Source: Branchiostoma belcheri (taxonomy: Eukaryota; Chordata; Leptocardii; Amphioxiformes; Branchiostomatidae). From it: 64,000 bases of DNA. Within the stretch, counting starts at the first letter, position 1. Every line of letters starts with the position of its first letter. Shown here one piece after another: positions 47,001 through 62,000 of the stretch. The DNA lies in contig NW_017804487.1 in NCBI RefSeq assembly GCF_001625305.1, positions 1,145,023 to 1,209,022 of the forward strand, given 5' to 3'. The notes beneath the pieces are model-generated. The model ran no database searches, was not told the DNA's origin, and was given only the letters and a program-made list of their open reading frames with translations. The translations under genes were made by a program, and so were the position numbers.

Positions 47001-50000
47001 AGTTGTACAGTCGAAAATTTGGGGGCTTTTTTTTTCTTCGGAAGGTCGGCTGTACCAAAAAGCGCCCTTGGAGCAAATTTTTGCACCGGCAAAAAAACAC
47101 CTCTGCAGTTCCAACGCAAGCAGCTAGAGACACCAAATTTATGTCACTTCTTCCTTACTTTAACAGCTTTCTACCACATAAAAATCATGACTGTAGCATG
47201 TTTAAAACAGAAGATACAAAGCCCGGAAGGTCGGCTGCAGTACTAAAAAGCGCCGCTAGGGGGCGTCAAAAGTCAAATCAAGTGGCCCGCGTACTTTTTC
47301 AAAAGAGTAATGTCTCATGAGTATTTGTACCAAGTTTGGTGCTTGTATCACAATTTGAAAGATTTATTTCAGTTATCTGCCCCACTAAAGCAACTTCTGG
47401 ACAGTTAGATGTAACAAAAAATTGTACATTCAGCACAATCTCAGATTGGATGAGATGAAGATATTTTCAACACAGTCTGAAGGATGCAAAGTCACCGCCT
47501 GTAAGCTTTACCAACATACCAGGAACAGCAGCTGCCTGCGTCTCTCCTTTTCCTAAAGGGTACGCCACAGAACAGGGTAAAGTGAGGGAGCAAAGGTCAA
47601 GGGTGCATTGTGGGTAGGCCAGGTTAGTGGGACACAAAAAGCAGCATTAACCAAAAATACTCAAAACATGCTTGCAGCACTTTTTGCAGTATTTTCTCTG
47701 CTTTAAAACAAGCTGCCTTGGTCTAACATATGGACTGCCTCAAAACCAACACCACTTCTACTTGAAAATTTTCATGAAAAAAATTATATTCTCTGCCAAC
47801 TCTACATAATGTCCTTGCTGTAAACCATCATGAGTTAACAAGTATTATGCATGTCCTAAGGACAATTTTTTTTGTTCAAATAACCGAAAAACTAAGTTTG
47901 AAAAGCCAAATTTTACTTGTATACCAACTAAGTCCACAATACTGAAATATACCAGTATTTTTTTGTTATTTTTCAGGCAGTCCATAATACAGACAACACC
48001 AGACAAAACCTTACTCACCTGATTTTTCAACATGACTTGCTGTTGTCTTCTCATTTCCCTCTCCTGAAAATGATGAAGAAATGATTATAATTCCATTTCT
48101 GAGTCAACCTTTTCATCTGATGTTTATATAGTATACTTGCTAAAGCTTATATAGAAGCACAGAGAAGCAGAAGGTTGAAGGATAGCTGAGTAGGAAGTAA
48201 AGTAAGAAATCATCTGATGTTCACATACATGTACACTGTAGGGAGTCCGATGAGGGGGGAGGGGGGCGTTAGCCTTAATGACAAAATGGGATTTCATTAA
48301 AGAAAAGTTGAGTAGAAACAATGAAACAAAAAAGAAGGATAAAGAAGACTTCAGCTGCTTTTGATATGCAAAAAAAACTCAGGTTTGAGAAAGGCATCTG
48401 GGTTGAAAATAAATGGAGTTAAAAAGAAAATAACTGCACTGCAATGAACTTATCACGAAGCGTAGAGCTTCAGCAAAATCAGTGAAGCTTCCTGAAATGT
48501 TTTGCAAGCCGGAACAAGTCGTACAAGTCAAAACTAACAGTCAATCATAATCACAGCGCCAGCTAAGCAGTGGTGAGGGGTAAATCACACAGATACAACA
48601 CAGGAACACCTAAAGCACTGGCTCAAGGGTTCGTACAAGAACTCATTAATTAACTCCTTCAAGACAGAAAAGATGATTAGGCAAGGAAGATGTAGCATTC
48701 TGGTAATTGTGTGTCATCATTTGAGGCCTGTGAAACAGTCTCTTGTACGTATACGTTGAGTTTGGTCCACTGCGTTGTACGAGATTTTTCTTTCCTTCCT
48801 TTGCTGGTTCACACCTTCTTTTTCTTCACTTTAGACCGCAAAGATCATACTTGTCTCCCACTATCCTGTAGTTCCCAAATTGGTAACCCTTCTGTACATG
48901 TACTTATAATTATGCACAGTATCTGCCTCATATGGAAATAGACATTTTCAACAGTCACTCCTACATTTGTACTCAACTCATTAACAATTTTGCTCTCTAC
49001 ATGTTTTGCACGATTTTCATCGCAATTTTAAAACTGTACGAACCCTAGACAACAAAAACACTCACAAACCAAACTACACAAGCCACCAAAAAATACCACA
49101 AACAGGACAAAGGATCAACACTAACATTACCACTGTGACATCTACAAGCAATAACTCAAGGGGGAGATGCAAGGATGGAAAGCGGCAGCGGAATGGGGTG
49201 CCGAATCATGAGCTATCTTTCCTGCAGCATAGCGGGCAGCAAGGTAACACAGAAACCAGGTTTGCCTCATGGTTGGGAGAATTTGGATAGAAGTTATCTT
49301 CTCTGAAATACACTGGTTTTGAATGAAACCACTCATAACAGACAGTACCAGTTTAATCTAAAACAGCACAATGGAGTATAAATTAATGATGTGCAGTGTA
49401 TATGACATTAGAAAAGACTAAAAGTGTGATTATCACTGACAATCTTCTTGGTTTGGCTTCACCAACGAAGACAAAACCAGTCAGTGAAGTAACCATGTAT
49501 CGGGCCCCATGAGGCAAATGAGGCGTTACTCCAAGGGTGAAAGTTCGAGTGCGTACCAGCCATCCCGTGGTAGCGAACGAGGGGCATGCGAACGTTTGCA
49601 CGTGCACGCCCGGCTGCCAGCATGCTGCAGTGACAGCAGGAAACTGAGTAGCAGTGGAGAAAATAGTCCAGTTCAGATAGAGTTAAACAAGATCAAGAGC
49701 TGAATTCTCCCCAGGTGTTAGACCAAAGCAAAGCACTTCTGTGAAAGATGTAAGATTAAGTAAGCATGTCATATATCATTAAGAATGTCATAGTCGGAAT
49801 AACTTAGATTTCAATACACACTCATATATCCATAGGTTTGAGGTAGGTGTACCCTATTTTGTCAGTATTTTTGTCAGTATACAGAGATACAAACATTTGG
49901 TATGTTTCAACATGAAGTTTGGTGCTTTGTACACATGTTAATGTCAAGTTAAATAAAGAAGAAGCATGGGTAAATAAATCATAATAACACTACAGAAGTA

Positions 50001-53000
50001 TGGGTGAACCATAAAATATGAAAAGTGTCTTTTTTAGAATCTAAATGTGTAATAATAATGTGTATTGTCTTCTGCTTTAATGATCATACAATTACTCACA
50101 GTACACTGTGTATATTACATGTACGTTACTTTTGTAAGAATTATATTCCATAGTACAAAAAACCATAGCAGCGGCTATTTCTTTTATGAAAAAAAATTTA
50201 ACGGCACTCAGTGGCCAATGTGCAGATGTTGTCACATCGGTGCACCAAATCTGTAGGGTGTTTTTGGCACCCAGACAGACAGATTAGCCTAAGAGGCTCG
50301 GTGGGCGTCACTCCACTGTACATGGTGGGGAAGTCGTGTAAAGTGCCTTTCCCAAGGGCACAACGTCGGGCCACAGTGAGTATTGAACCCAGGACCTCTC
50401 AGTTCCGAGTCCAACGCTCTAACCGTTGCGCCACTGACGCCACTATTTCTTTTATGAGATGATCAAAAAGCCTAGGAAACAGCAGAAAAGGGTAGTCTGC
50501 TTGACTGACCTTTGCCACCTTTAAATTTCGAAGTGTTACGGTTAACACAAAAACAAGCTAACCCCTAACATGGCCACCAAACATCACAAAACAACATGAC
50601 CAAAAAAAGGACATAAAGAAAGACCAGCAACTGATTTTACTCTGTTGAACCATTCAATATTTCTTATCATGGTACATACTCGTATGTAACAACTTTTTTT
50701 CAATACACGTACCCATTCAATGTACCTAAAACTATAGTCCGGTTGCCAAACCCCCGATTTTTGGAGAACCTTGCAATGCGGTCCATACAAAGTTTTTTTG
50801 TTGTTTCTATATCTCTGAGGTATGCTCTTTCAGAATCTGAATGATGCCACTCTGTCATCCTTGGGCAATTCGCACAATATGCAAATTAAGGTGGCCATTA
50901 CTGAAAATCCAGTTTTCGTCAATATTTCAGTAACTACTCATGGTATCAGAATAATTTTGGTGTCTATCCCCATCTTTTGAGGGATAACGAATTAAATCAA
51001 GCCATTTCAGTAAAGATAGAACCACTATTTTTTGCTAAATATGCAAATTTGGGCCGCGCAATATGCAAATTAGGGCGGCCATTACTGAAAATCTGTTTTT
51101 CGTCAATATCTCAGTAACTACTCATGGTATCAGAATAATTTTGGTGTCTATTCCCATGTTTTGAGGGATAACGAATTAAATTAAGCCATTTCAGTAAAGA
51201 TAGAACCATTATTTTTTGCTACATATGCAAATTTGGGCCTTGTCTGTTATTAACGCATCTGGCTGCCAGCAAGGAGGGGTCCTAATTCCGACCCATGTTC
51301 CATGCAAACGCACATGCCTTGGTATAGTTTATCTGACCCAAAACCTGTTCAATATTGAAAGACAATTGTAAGTTTACTTAAGTCTAGATGGCAGATGTCT
51401 TCTAGCATGAAACGCCGCTTGCGTATGATTGTAGACACTGGCTGTTGGTTAGCTCTGGGACATATATCTGTGTTGGGTATGAAGTCCTGTCGTCTGATGC
51501 TTAAGATCTTCCTCACGCATTCACTATCAGAAGCATCCAGTGATTCCAGTCTCTTTTCTCTTTTCTTGGCTGATTTCCACATAGTAGGTTTCAAAGCCAA
51601 GCTGGTTGAAGGCTGCTGAGGCCTTTCCAAGTCTACAGTCTAGCTCATTGTCCATCTGTCCTTTGTTGTTGATGGAGCTCCCGAGGTAGGTGAAGTTCTC
51701 CGCCACTTTCAATTTGTTCTCGTCAATGGTCACACTTCTAAGAGGAGTGTGTGTCCCTATCAGCATGTTAATTGATGGCTCTGATGCTGAGCGCAATGCT
51801 GTCTGCAGACGGACTATGTTGGTCACTAGGGGTTGGAGGTCTCTGGCATTTTCCGCTATGTCGTCTGCAAAGTCAAGGTCGGCAAACTTTGTCTCTGGAA
51901 CCCACTTTACCCCCCTTTTCTCCTGTTGCTTCCCAAGTACCCAGTCGATAGCCACGGGAAAGAGGATCTGTGACAGGACACAACCTTGGAGGATCCGTCT
52001 TCAAACCACCAGCTGTATCTAGATTCCTTCAACCGTCCGTACGTACACAACACTTCGAGTTTCAGTATATCTGTTTAACTGCATACATAAGTTTACTTGG
52101 CAGTCCATAACTGTACATGATAAAGAGGGACTTTAGATGCTATCAAACGCCTTGCAGAAATCAATGAATCTGATAGCTAAAGGGGTTTGCAGTTCAGCAC
52201 ATTTCCTCCACCGCAGGGTGAAGATCTGCTCAGCACAGGATCTCTTTGAGCGAAAGCTAGCTTGTAGCTCGCACCTCCCAGAGGACCTTGCCTACTGCAT
52301 CTCTCATGCGGTTCAGGAGGCATTTGTATTACACCTTCACTGGTACAAAAAAGAATTGTCACTCCCCTTAAGTTATCACATTCATTCAGGTTTCCCTTCT
52401 TTGGAATGCACACTTTAAGCCTATGTCACAATTCAAGAAAGGGGCCCGCTCGGCGCGTTTTTGGCCTGTGTTTTGGCACTACCGAATTTGGAACGGGACC
52501 TGAAAGGCAATAGGCGGGGTTCCCGACGGCTGCCGGCCTATTTTTTGGCCCCGCGACGTCGCCAAATTGATTTGACTCAAACTTAAAATCACTTCAGGCC
52601 CCGGCGGGCAAGGTACGCCGAAGCGACCCCGTAACCTCACCGGACCAAACCGTAACCTAGCCGCCGGGTCACGCACAGGCACCTGTCCAAGATTATGAAG
52701 TCACGTGTGCTGTTCTGTGCTTGAATTGTTCAGAAGAAGGTAGTTATAGACAATATAGAAGGGTACTGTGCTATTCTCGACATTGTTACATCATCAGTCA
52801 GTCATAGTGACCATACACGGGTCTGCGCATCAACCAGCAGGGCCAAACCCACCATACCAGCCACAGGCGTACCAGCCTGGGACCTGCCAGGATCGCCCCT
52901 TGACCCCGCCAGGGACCCTGTAGCTGCCCGGCCGGAATGCAAGAGCTTGTCGGCACCCTATCGCATCCCGCACGGGTCTGACAGAAGACTGACTGGGCAC

Positions 53001-56000
53001 CGGACGGGTCCCTAACAGAAACCGGTCGTCAAGGGGACCAAAGTTTTGTGAAGTTTAAATAGAAGCCGCCTCAGCGCCCCGACAGGGAGCCGTAAAGGAA
53101 AATTCAATTGTGACCCTGACAGCCGGCGTACGCTCGGCTTCATGACGCCGACCGGCGTCTACACCGAGAACATGCCGAGCGGGCGCCGTTTCACATGTGA
53201 CTCCAGCTGAACTACTGATCCGTTCTTCCATTCCTCCAGCACTTCCCTGTGATCGCCGTTGAATGCCTGCTTTATTCCAGGGAAGGCGTACTAGGGAAGA
53301 CGGCTATGGTTCTATTAAAGCGTTTGCGATGTACGGCGATCAGAAAAGCATCCATCTCACAACACAGTCACCCTCGGCTTTCAGCATCTCTGAAGTGATG
53401 CCATTCATGCCTGGTGACTGACTTCAGCTTCAGAGATGTCCTCGATCTAAACAGGTAATGGGTGTAGGTGTTCATCAAAGACTAATGCTACTGAGGTATG
53501 GCTTGAGCTGTTTAAGACTTTTTGAAAAGTATTCTGCCCACCTGGCAAGCTTGTCCTCCCCCTAAGACAGTGGTAGGGTCCCATCCTTCGCCTTAATTAG
53601 GACTGTGCACTTTTGAGCGGCCGCTGGTCATCTTTTTGGAGATCTGTTAAGCTTTGGTCCCAATTGTAAAAAAAAAAAGTCCCTGGCGGGTAGTTCCCGG
53701 GCTGTTTTTGACACTTTCAGGCGTGGGACACCCCGCGGCTACCGGGCTATTTTTTTGGCCTGTCCGGGAATCAAGAAGAATTCAACTCTGACTTAAATTC
53801 TACACGGGCCACGCTGACATAAAATCCAGGACGTCAAGTTAGCGCTTTATTCTGCCTGTACACAGACGCTGGTAAGGCACAGGTGTGGGCTTATGAAGGG
53901 TCTAATATTTTTTTGAACAGATTGTATCATTTATCAACATTTCTATCAGTGTTCAGAGGTACAGGCGTCCATGCTATATACTGGTTAGTTTTTGCATAAT
54001 TTGCATTAAATTTTGGTGTGATCAGTACTGGGATGGTTTATTCTGATTATCTAGCCTTCAAAACATATATGTATAGTATGTGTATTGTATCAAAATTATT
54101 GTTGATACCATGAGATCTATTGAGATATTGACGAAAAACAGATTTTCAGTAATGGCGGCCTAAATTTGCAAATTAAGCACAAAAATATCTATTTGATCTC
54201 CACTGAAATGGCTTATCCTCAATAGTTATTCCAAAAAACATGGGGAAAGACACCAAAGATATTATAATATCATATGTAGTTACTGAGATATTGACGGAAA
54301 ACAGATTTTCAGTAATGGTGACGTCTGATTTGCCTATTGTGCGGCTTTAATTTGCATATTCAGCAAAAAAAACGGTTTGATCTTTACTGAAATGGCTTAA
54401 TTCCATTCGTTATCCCTCAAAACATGGGGATAGACATCAAAATTATTCTGATACCATGAGTAGTTACTGAGATATTGACGAAAAACAGATTTTCAGTAAT
54501 GGCCGCCCTAATTTGCATATTGCGCGGCCCAAATTTGCATATTTAGCAAAAAATAGTGGTTCTAACTTTACTGAAATGGCTTAATTTAATTCGTTATCCC
54601 TCAAAAGATGGGAATAGACACCAAAATTATTCTGATACCATGAGTAGTTACGGAGATATTGACGAAAACTGGATTTTCAGTAATGGCCACCTTAATTTGC
54701 ATATTGTGCAAATTGCCCAAGGATGACAGAGTGGCATCATTCAGATTCTGAAAGAGCACACCTCAGAGATATAGAAACAACAAAAAAACTTTGTATGGAC
54801 CGCATTGCACGCTTATCGGTCTCTGCCACCAGACTACTAATGCCTGTGCATGATCAGTCACCATTGTTAAGGAAAATGCAATATTTACAAAGAAACGTGT
54901 TAATGTATTGTGACAAGGGAGAAGTAAGGTGTTGCACCCTAATGCACAGTTCAAGTGAAAGCCATATAAAAGACCTTGCTGAGCCTTAAGAAAGCAGCTT
55001 CTAGCTTTGAGATTTTCAGTGTCTTCACACCTCACAATTATGTGATTTCTTACAAATATCACCTTAAGCCAAACTTGTAAGCAGTTATCCAAGGGGTTAA
55101 TATTATAACCAAACAAGTCTGAATGATTATTGGTGATTTGTTGTTAGTTGGTGAGAATTCCACACCTAAATCAGGTAAAAGAAAAATCAGAGAGGGATTT
55201 CCAAAACCAAATGCAGAAGAAAAAACCAAACCGAAGGAAAACCCAAAATTGTTGACTTTCCAACCTTGGCCTTTTTCATGGCTTCTTCCAATCTTTGCTT
55301 GTCTTGAAGTTCTTTCCGTTTCTTTCTTGCCTGTGCATGCAAAATGACTGGTTACTAGTGATCTTCTGCCTTCTACTAAACACAGTACTGTATACAGAAC
55401 TACTGTCACAAATACCCAGTAACATTAGATGATCCTCAGAAAGAATCATGAAGTATCAAATTGAAAGAAAGTGAGAGAAATCAACAAATTTGATACCTTT
55501 CATCGTTATCTTATTTTTGTGGCTAGTACATGTAGTAGTACACAGTATACAGATTATATAATATGCAGCTCTTATTCCGCACACAGAGACGCCATAATCA
55601 CAATTATGTTTCCTTGCTCCAAAGCACAGACAAGAAATCTCAACTTTTAAGAATAAAGCTAAGTTTTTCATAGGCCAACTCATCCAAAATATGACAGTCA
55701 CAAAATGCCTTGAAAGTGCAATGCATTTCATGGGTCTATCTTGTATTCATATATTTTGGACAGCATGTTTCCTATGTATATACTGTCTGTGCTTAGGCCA
55801 CACCAATTTAATTTCTTGGTTAACAGATTTTTCTAGATAAAAAAATGGAGCGGGCGGGCGAAAAAAATAAAATAAAATAAAAACAGGCCTAGGCATCCTA
55901 TTATGGCCCAACATGGTATGATAGGAGCCATGAAGTCAACACACCAGGCTGGTTCAAAATTTAAACAATGAATTTTGAACTTTTAATGATACCATTGCAT

Positions 56001-59000
56001 TGAAAGATGGAATAACTGTAACAACTAGGATAAAAAGGACTGTTTTCAACTGTTCAGGGCAAAATATGAGCATTTTGCAGTTGATTCTGAATTTTTATTT
56101 TTATTTGCAAATCAGAAAAAATGAAGCGGCGAATCCGTTAACCAAGAAATTAAATTGGTGTGGCCTTATGGACAAGGAACAAGTCATGTTACAAAAATAT
56201 GCTCTGACACAGTACATGTAGGTTATGTTCTGTAGTACTAGTAAGTCAGGCTTCAGAAGCACAACAATGGTGTAGTACACATGTAAAGGAAGAGGAAACT
56301 GAGATACCATGAAGATTTGTTGAGCCACTTTTTGCCTCTCCTAGTGCAGTGGTTAGTTGTGGAGAGAGACAGAGAGGAGAGGTTAGCATGAGGTGGAAAA
56401 TAAATTGGGCAGAGTTTGGTGTTCCAAGACCGATGACGACATCAGAACTACCACTGTTTCGGCTGTTAGTAAAATAAAATGAAGGCACACCAATTGTTTT
56501 ATCTAAAATGTAGTGTTTTTTTTTCAAAATCTTATTTCAAATTCCTCATTTTGTTGATAAAAAATAAAATTAAGACACACCAATTTTTTTATCTACAACT
56601 GTAAGGTATAGTTGTTTCTTTCACAATCGTCTTTCAAATTCCTCCTTTTGTTGATAACCTTTCAATCCTCGTGGCCTGGAATCTGATTCATTACATCTTT
56701 TTAAAAACTGAAGAATGTTTTTGCACATCAAGCCTTCAGTTGGTGGAATTAACCAAATGCCTTCAACCGAAATTCATAACATAAGACCTTTCATCAAAAG
56801 TAGACTCTTTAACCAGGTGAAAATTAACTGTTTTGACTTTGAAACTCATGAATTTGTAGCTTTTCTAACTCTTATACCAAGTTGCTCAATACACATTGAA
56901 CAACACATACATCAAGATTAGTCTCCACCAGACTCCTTTACAGGCTGAATAAATAATCGAAATCAGTCTTAAAAAGAGAATATAATTGGCAAGGAAAGAT
57001 ACATAGCCAGTAAAGTAGGACAAATTGGCCTATATTCTTCCATGGCCAATTGTATTCCCCTTTTTAGGCCACTGACAATTTATTCAGCCTGCAAAGGAGT
57101 CTGGTGGAGAGCGTATATAAACTAAGATAATAGGGTTTAACAAATACACTCAACAAGGGCTTGGAACAGCAGATTGTGTAACTATGAAAAAGTGTCAAAG
57201 AAATAAGGAGTTATGCAGCAAAGAGTGACATCTAAAGAGCATATTATGGAATAGTGAGCTGTCACCATGGCTAGAGAGGGTGGTCAACACTCTCACTGGA
57301 AATATCACAACAGGCAGGAGAAAAAAACAGCTTTCTTCCACTGTACACTGTTGATGTCTATTTTTCTTCCTTTATGAAAATTGTGACATTTTTTCAGTGG
57401 TTTTGCAGTTTTTGCAGTGCCTTCATGCGAAATCACGACACTGTGAAATTTGCCAAATATTTTGTACAATAGAAGTGTTTCAGCTACGAACTTCAAAAAC
57501 TGTGAAACCGTCTTTTTCCATAATACCACGAAATAAAACCACTGCAAAAGTACATGTAAATACATTTTACAGTATTCTCCACCTTTTGAGGACTGTGGTT
57601 CATAATAAGATGGGCCGAATATCAGAATAACTCAATACAACAAATTCCAAATCAGCACATAACTGTATGTTATGTTATATCTTACAACATAAGATACATG
57701 TACATGTATGTCTGGGAGGATTCTGTTGACCCTAACATCAACCACTATACAAGGAAGAAAGCTGATGCCACTGGAATGGCATTCATCTGTTCAGTCAGAA
57801 AGGAAGTTTGCACCAAAAATATGGAACAAAGATGTCCACACAAAAACTTACCTTTCATGATACCTGTTTAGTTCCCATCTTCAGACACCACAAACGTTCT
57901 AATCTATGCTTAACACTTTAGTGGATTTTAAGTATTCTTGACGTTTAGTTGAAGTACTGTACATGTAAATGTATCTTTCGAATTCACATACCTCTCAGAA
58001 TGTACAACTACATTTGTAAAACTGAGTTATCACGCAATCATCTGTGTACCTTGTCTTTATTATCAAAAGGGGTCTGATAAACTACTTATCTGATAAATCA
58101 GATAATATTATCGCAGACAGGGCTGAAACTACATTGTGGGATGGTCTCAAATGTTTGAACTTTGCTTTCATTCAAAATTTATTTATTACAGTAAACATAA
58201 GTTACTGATCATCATCACATAACGTGTGTTGACCGAACGCACTTCTTTAATGCACCAATTAATGGTAAAATTGAGTGTAAGATTTTGGGGTGAACTGATG
58301 TCGTTTACGAACAAAGTGCAAACGTTGAGACCATCCCTGAAGAAGACGAAGGCCGGTACGTACTTCCAAGATCTGCCTCTGTTTCATCTGCTTCTGGAGG
58401 TGGACTTGGACTTGATACTGCATGGTCAAGGGCAAATGAGGAATGACCTTCAACTCGGCAACACCAAGAAAAACAAGCTTGTTCCATCAACAAACAAAAA
58501 AAAACAAAAGCTATTCTACACATGAGGGGGGAGTTGTTGTGTGTGTGAATCATACCTTTTGCAAAAATAAACCCAGAAAATTTTTCAGTTTGAAAGTTTG
58601 GATAATCCAATGAAGTAAACATGAAATGAAACGACCCATTTTACTCTTAATGTGGTGACATCATCAAAGCCTGTGCACGACTAAGCTAAGATTTCAGAAG
58701 AGTCAGTCTTTCCACCTGAGGTTTTTTAGACGTACATGTAGCTATAACTTGTTTTTTTTTTCACTTAAGGCCACACCGACTTAATTTCATTACCAAAAAT
58801 AAAAATGCTACTAAACCACAGGAATACAAAGCTAGTATGATAATTGTGAATTTGCGGCAGTACGTAGCGTCGTATACTAGTATGACAAGCCGGCACATGC
58901 TGGCTTTTTGCGGAATTTATGAATCTGCACTGTGCGTATGTACTGAGTTCTTGAGTCGTGGAGCTTTGGTAGCCTGGGTGCCGTCCTCCAGAGTTACCGC

Positions 59001-62000
59001 CGGCTCTGCATTGTCGCTAACTACATGTACCATGGACTACCCAGGCCTAGAGCCAGACCAGAGCCTCAGTGGACATGATTTTTTTTTTTGAGAGAGAGCA
59101 GGCGAAAATCAATGCACGCGCAGATGTCATCCATAAAATTAAGCCGGTGTGGCCTAACTGTTAAAGAAATTGAACCTACTTTACATTGCATACTACTCTA
59201 TAATTGTAGGGCAAAATTGACAGAGTTTGCTAAATTTGATGTCTGATAGAAAAAAATCATGCAAAAGTTTCCATATACTCTTAGATTTGGGCCAGAGTAT
59301 GTGAGTGAAGTGAGCACCTCATTTGCCCTTGCATGCATTCACTATACCTCATTTATATAGGGAAGCTAAATACAATGTTTGTAGAGAAGGAAAATATTCT
59401 GGAAAAAATTATCCTTTTTTTTTTTCTTTTTTTTTGTGAGGGAGGGGGTACATGTACATTGTGTTACATGCTCCTGGAATTCTTTTGTTTTCTGCTAATA
59501 AACCATTTTGAGTAACAGACACACACAAACTTTTGTGACCTTAGTCAAACCATAATCATGAATATATACAGAGTACATTAAACACTACCAACTTGAAGTC
59601 ACATCAGAAAATTCTGCAACTACATTGTACATGATCTGTTCACACTGAGGACCAAGCACATATCTTTCAATCATTATTTCCCCCCCCATCAACAAACATA
59701 GTTGTGCCCATGTTCACAGAAAGTAAGCTTTAATAGCATTATTTTGGACTGAACCAAGTTAGGAATGAGGTGTGTCCACCATACCTCCATGAGTTGCTGG
59801 GCCTTCATCTCTTTCTCCATCCTGATCTGTTCCAGCCGCTGCATTTTTTCCTACAATAATAATAAATTACCCTCACTTAAAAACATACTTCTTTACATCA
59901 TTCTGCAGTCTGTGCTATAGTATTGTACAGTACATTCCACACAAGAAATCAGAGATTTCAGAATTTCCGAGAAGTCCCAATCTTTCAGTATTTGGAATTG
60001 TCAGCTTCCTAAATTTTCCTGTAATTCTTGCTGATTTTCAGGCAGATTCTGAGACCTTTGAAAACCTGTCATTCTGCTTGTCAATCCATGTACATGTCTG
60101 CACAAGCATACACACAAACCCACTGTTCTGCCACTCAAAACCATACTTCTATACCCAGAAGTAACAAACTTGACTTGTAAGGTACATAACGTTATGTCTA
60201 AAAAAACTGGTTTGTTACACTATAGAGGATCATACTGGAACATTTAACTTTTGTACATACTGGGTAAATTGGCACTTTAACATGATGTACTGTAGGCCAT
60301 AAGAACATTGTCTGAATTTCTAGGACCTGTCTGAATTTTTAGGACCTACCTGCTGTTTGAGAAGTTTGATTCTTTCTTTCTGTCTTCTCTTCTCTTCTGC
60401 TGCCATCATTGCTGTAAACACAGGAAATACATGTACATCAAAACATTCAGGTTACTCTCAGTCAAACAAGAGGAACACAGACTGGAGCGCATACGTGTAT
60501 ATATATTACCAACATACAGTTACTATTCCATGTTCTATTATTTCAGAAGTTTGAACCACCAAGACCACTGTATTATATTATGATTTTGAGTTGCTTATTT
60601 AATTATAAATGTATTGACTTAGATGTAGTATACTTGTTTTCTGCATAACAAACCATTTTGAGTAAAACCTAATATGTAGTGACCATTTTTAGTATATCTA
60701 TGTTTAATCATTATTATATGTTCCATTACTTCCTTTGTATTTTACATTTTCATAGGATCCCTTGGAAATTGGCCGTTTTTGGTTGAAGGGACAACCCACG
60801 CATACCAGGGATCAATAAATAGATAAATAAAAATGGTCACTTTATGAATAGCAGGAATTTTTTTGAAAATACTTCAGCAGTAAGGCTTCATTTAGGTACA
60901 TCTGCAGTAATGAACAGTAATTAAACTACAACCTACCCTGTTGTCTCTTGGCCTCCTTGGCAGCCTGTACTTGAGCCTGTTTCTCAATCTTCCTGCGCAG
61001 CTTGGCTTCCTGTACCCGTTTGGCCATCTCTGCAGATACAAGGGCTGAAGTCCATAACATGTCATATTTTGAATGTGCTGGGGGCATGCCATAGCAAAAA
61101 AAAAGCAGCTACATGAAACAGATTTTCTACTTTCTACTCTGCTCTACTCAAAACAAAATGGAGAAACATAATCATAGAAACTTAGACTTGAAGACAGAGG
61201 TATTCTTTATCATATTGAACAAGAATGTATTCTGGCAAGCCACCATCCTTTAGGTAGCATCTATGTGACAATACTGCCTCCTGTTGTTTATAAAAGGAAC
61301 TGCATGTAGTATTCTATGTGGTACTGTTGAGACGGCACAACACAGTTTTAGCCCTATGGGGATTTCTATAGTTAAGGACCCCAAAGTGACTCACTTCGGC
61401 TCACTGAAAATCATAGTAGGGTGCACAAGCAAGGTTCCGCATTTTGATATGTCTAATTTCAGGGTATGGTGTACAAAATATGTGAAAATGAGCTTAAGTT
61501 TGCCGGCTAGTTCTCTTCTCGCGCCCTCTTTTATTAGCACCACTGCGGAGGTCATGGAACTGCAGCCGACGCACAGTACTAGGCGGGACAAGTATCCAAG
61601 CGCAAATCTACGCCGACTGAACACACAGCATAATTCAACTTTTACAGTCTCAAAACTGACGTATTCCTCTAACATTCACCACAGGTCTCATCTCGATGCC
61701 ATGCACAGAACAATTTCTCTAGTATTGTGCAGCACTACATTGTGCCCAGACTACTTTTCACTATGGCCCATAAATACTGTGTTGTGCTGCCTTGAAACCA
61801 TATTCGGTAGCATTTTCATCACCCACCTTGTTGCTCCATCTTTCTTTTCATCCTCATCTCGACGGCCTTCCTTGCGAACTCTTGTTGCTCCACCTTGCGG
61901 TCGTCTCGTTTCTTCAGCTTGTCGGAGGATGGCGGTCTGCCCCGCCGGACGCCGTCTCTTGTTCGCTGCAAGATTTGTTCTTCTGTTAGGAGCACATATT

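Larger units (their letters stand above)
50772..54809. mobile_element. 4-kb element with long, internally repeated inverted arms
   Basis: The left arm (50772 to about 51240) and right arm (about 54060-54809) are inverse copies starting TGCAATGCGGTCCATAC. Each arm consists of a unique outer 120 bases and then tandem units of about 170 bp with TTTTTCGTCAATATCTCAGT and GAGGGATAACGAATTAA: two units on the left, about four on the right. Outer parts are nearly identical between arms. Between them lie reverse-transcriptase relics and GC-rich DNA. No intact transposase frame is visible and no target duplication was found. Confidence 0.8.

Noticed and set aside
61970-61995. Internal acceptor (CTTGCAG) for the AT-hook exon
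   Set aside because: Using it would drop 14 residues (GTEYVLLTEEQILQ) that match the conserved continuation of the TAM domain. The acceptor at 62007 keeps them and the phase.
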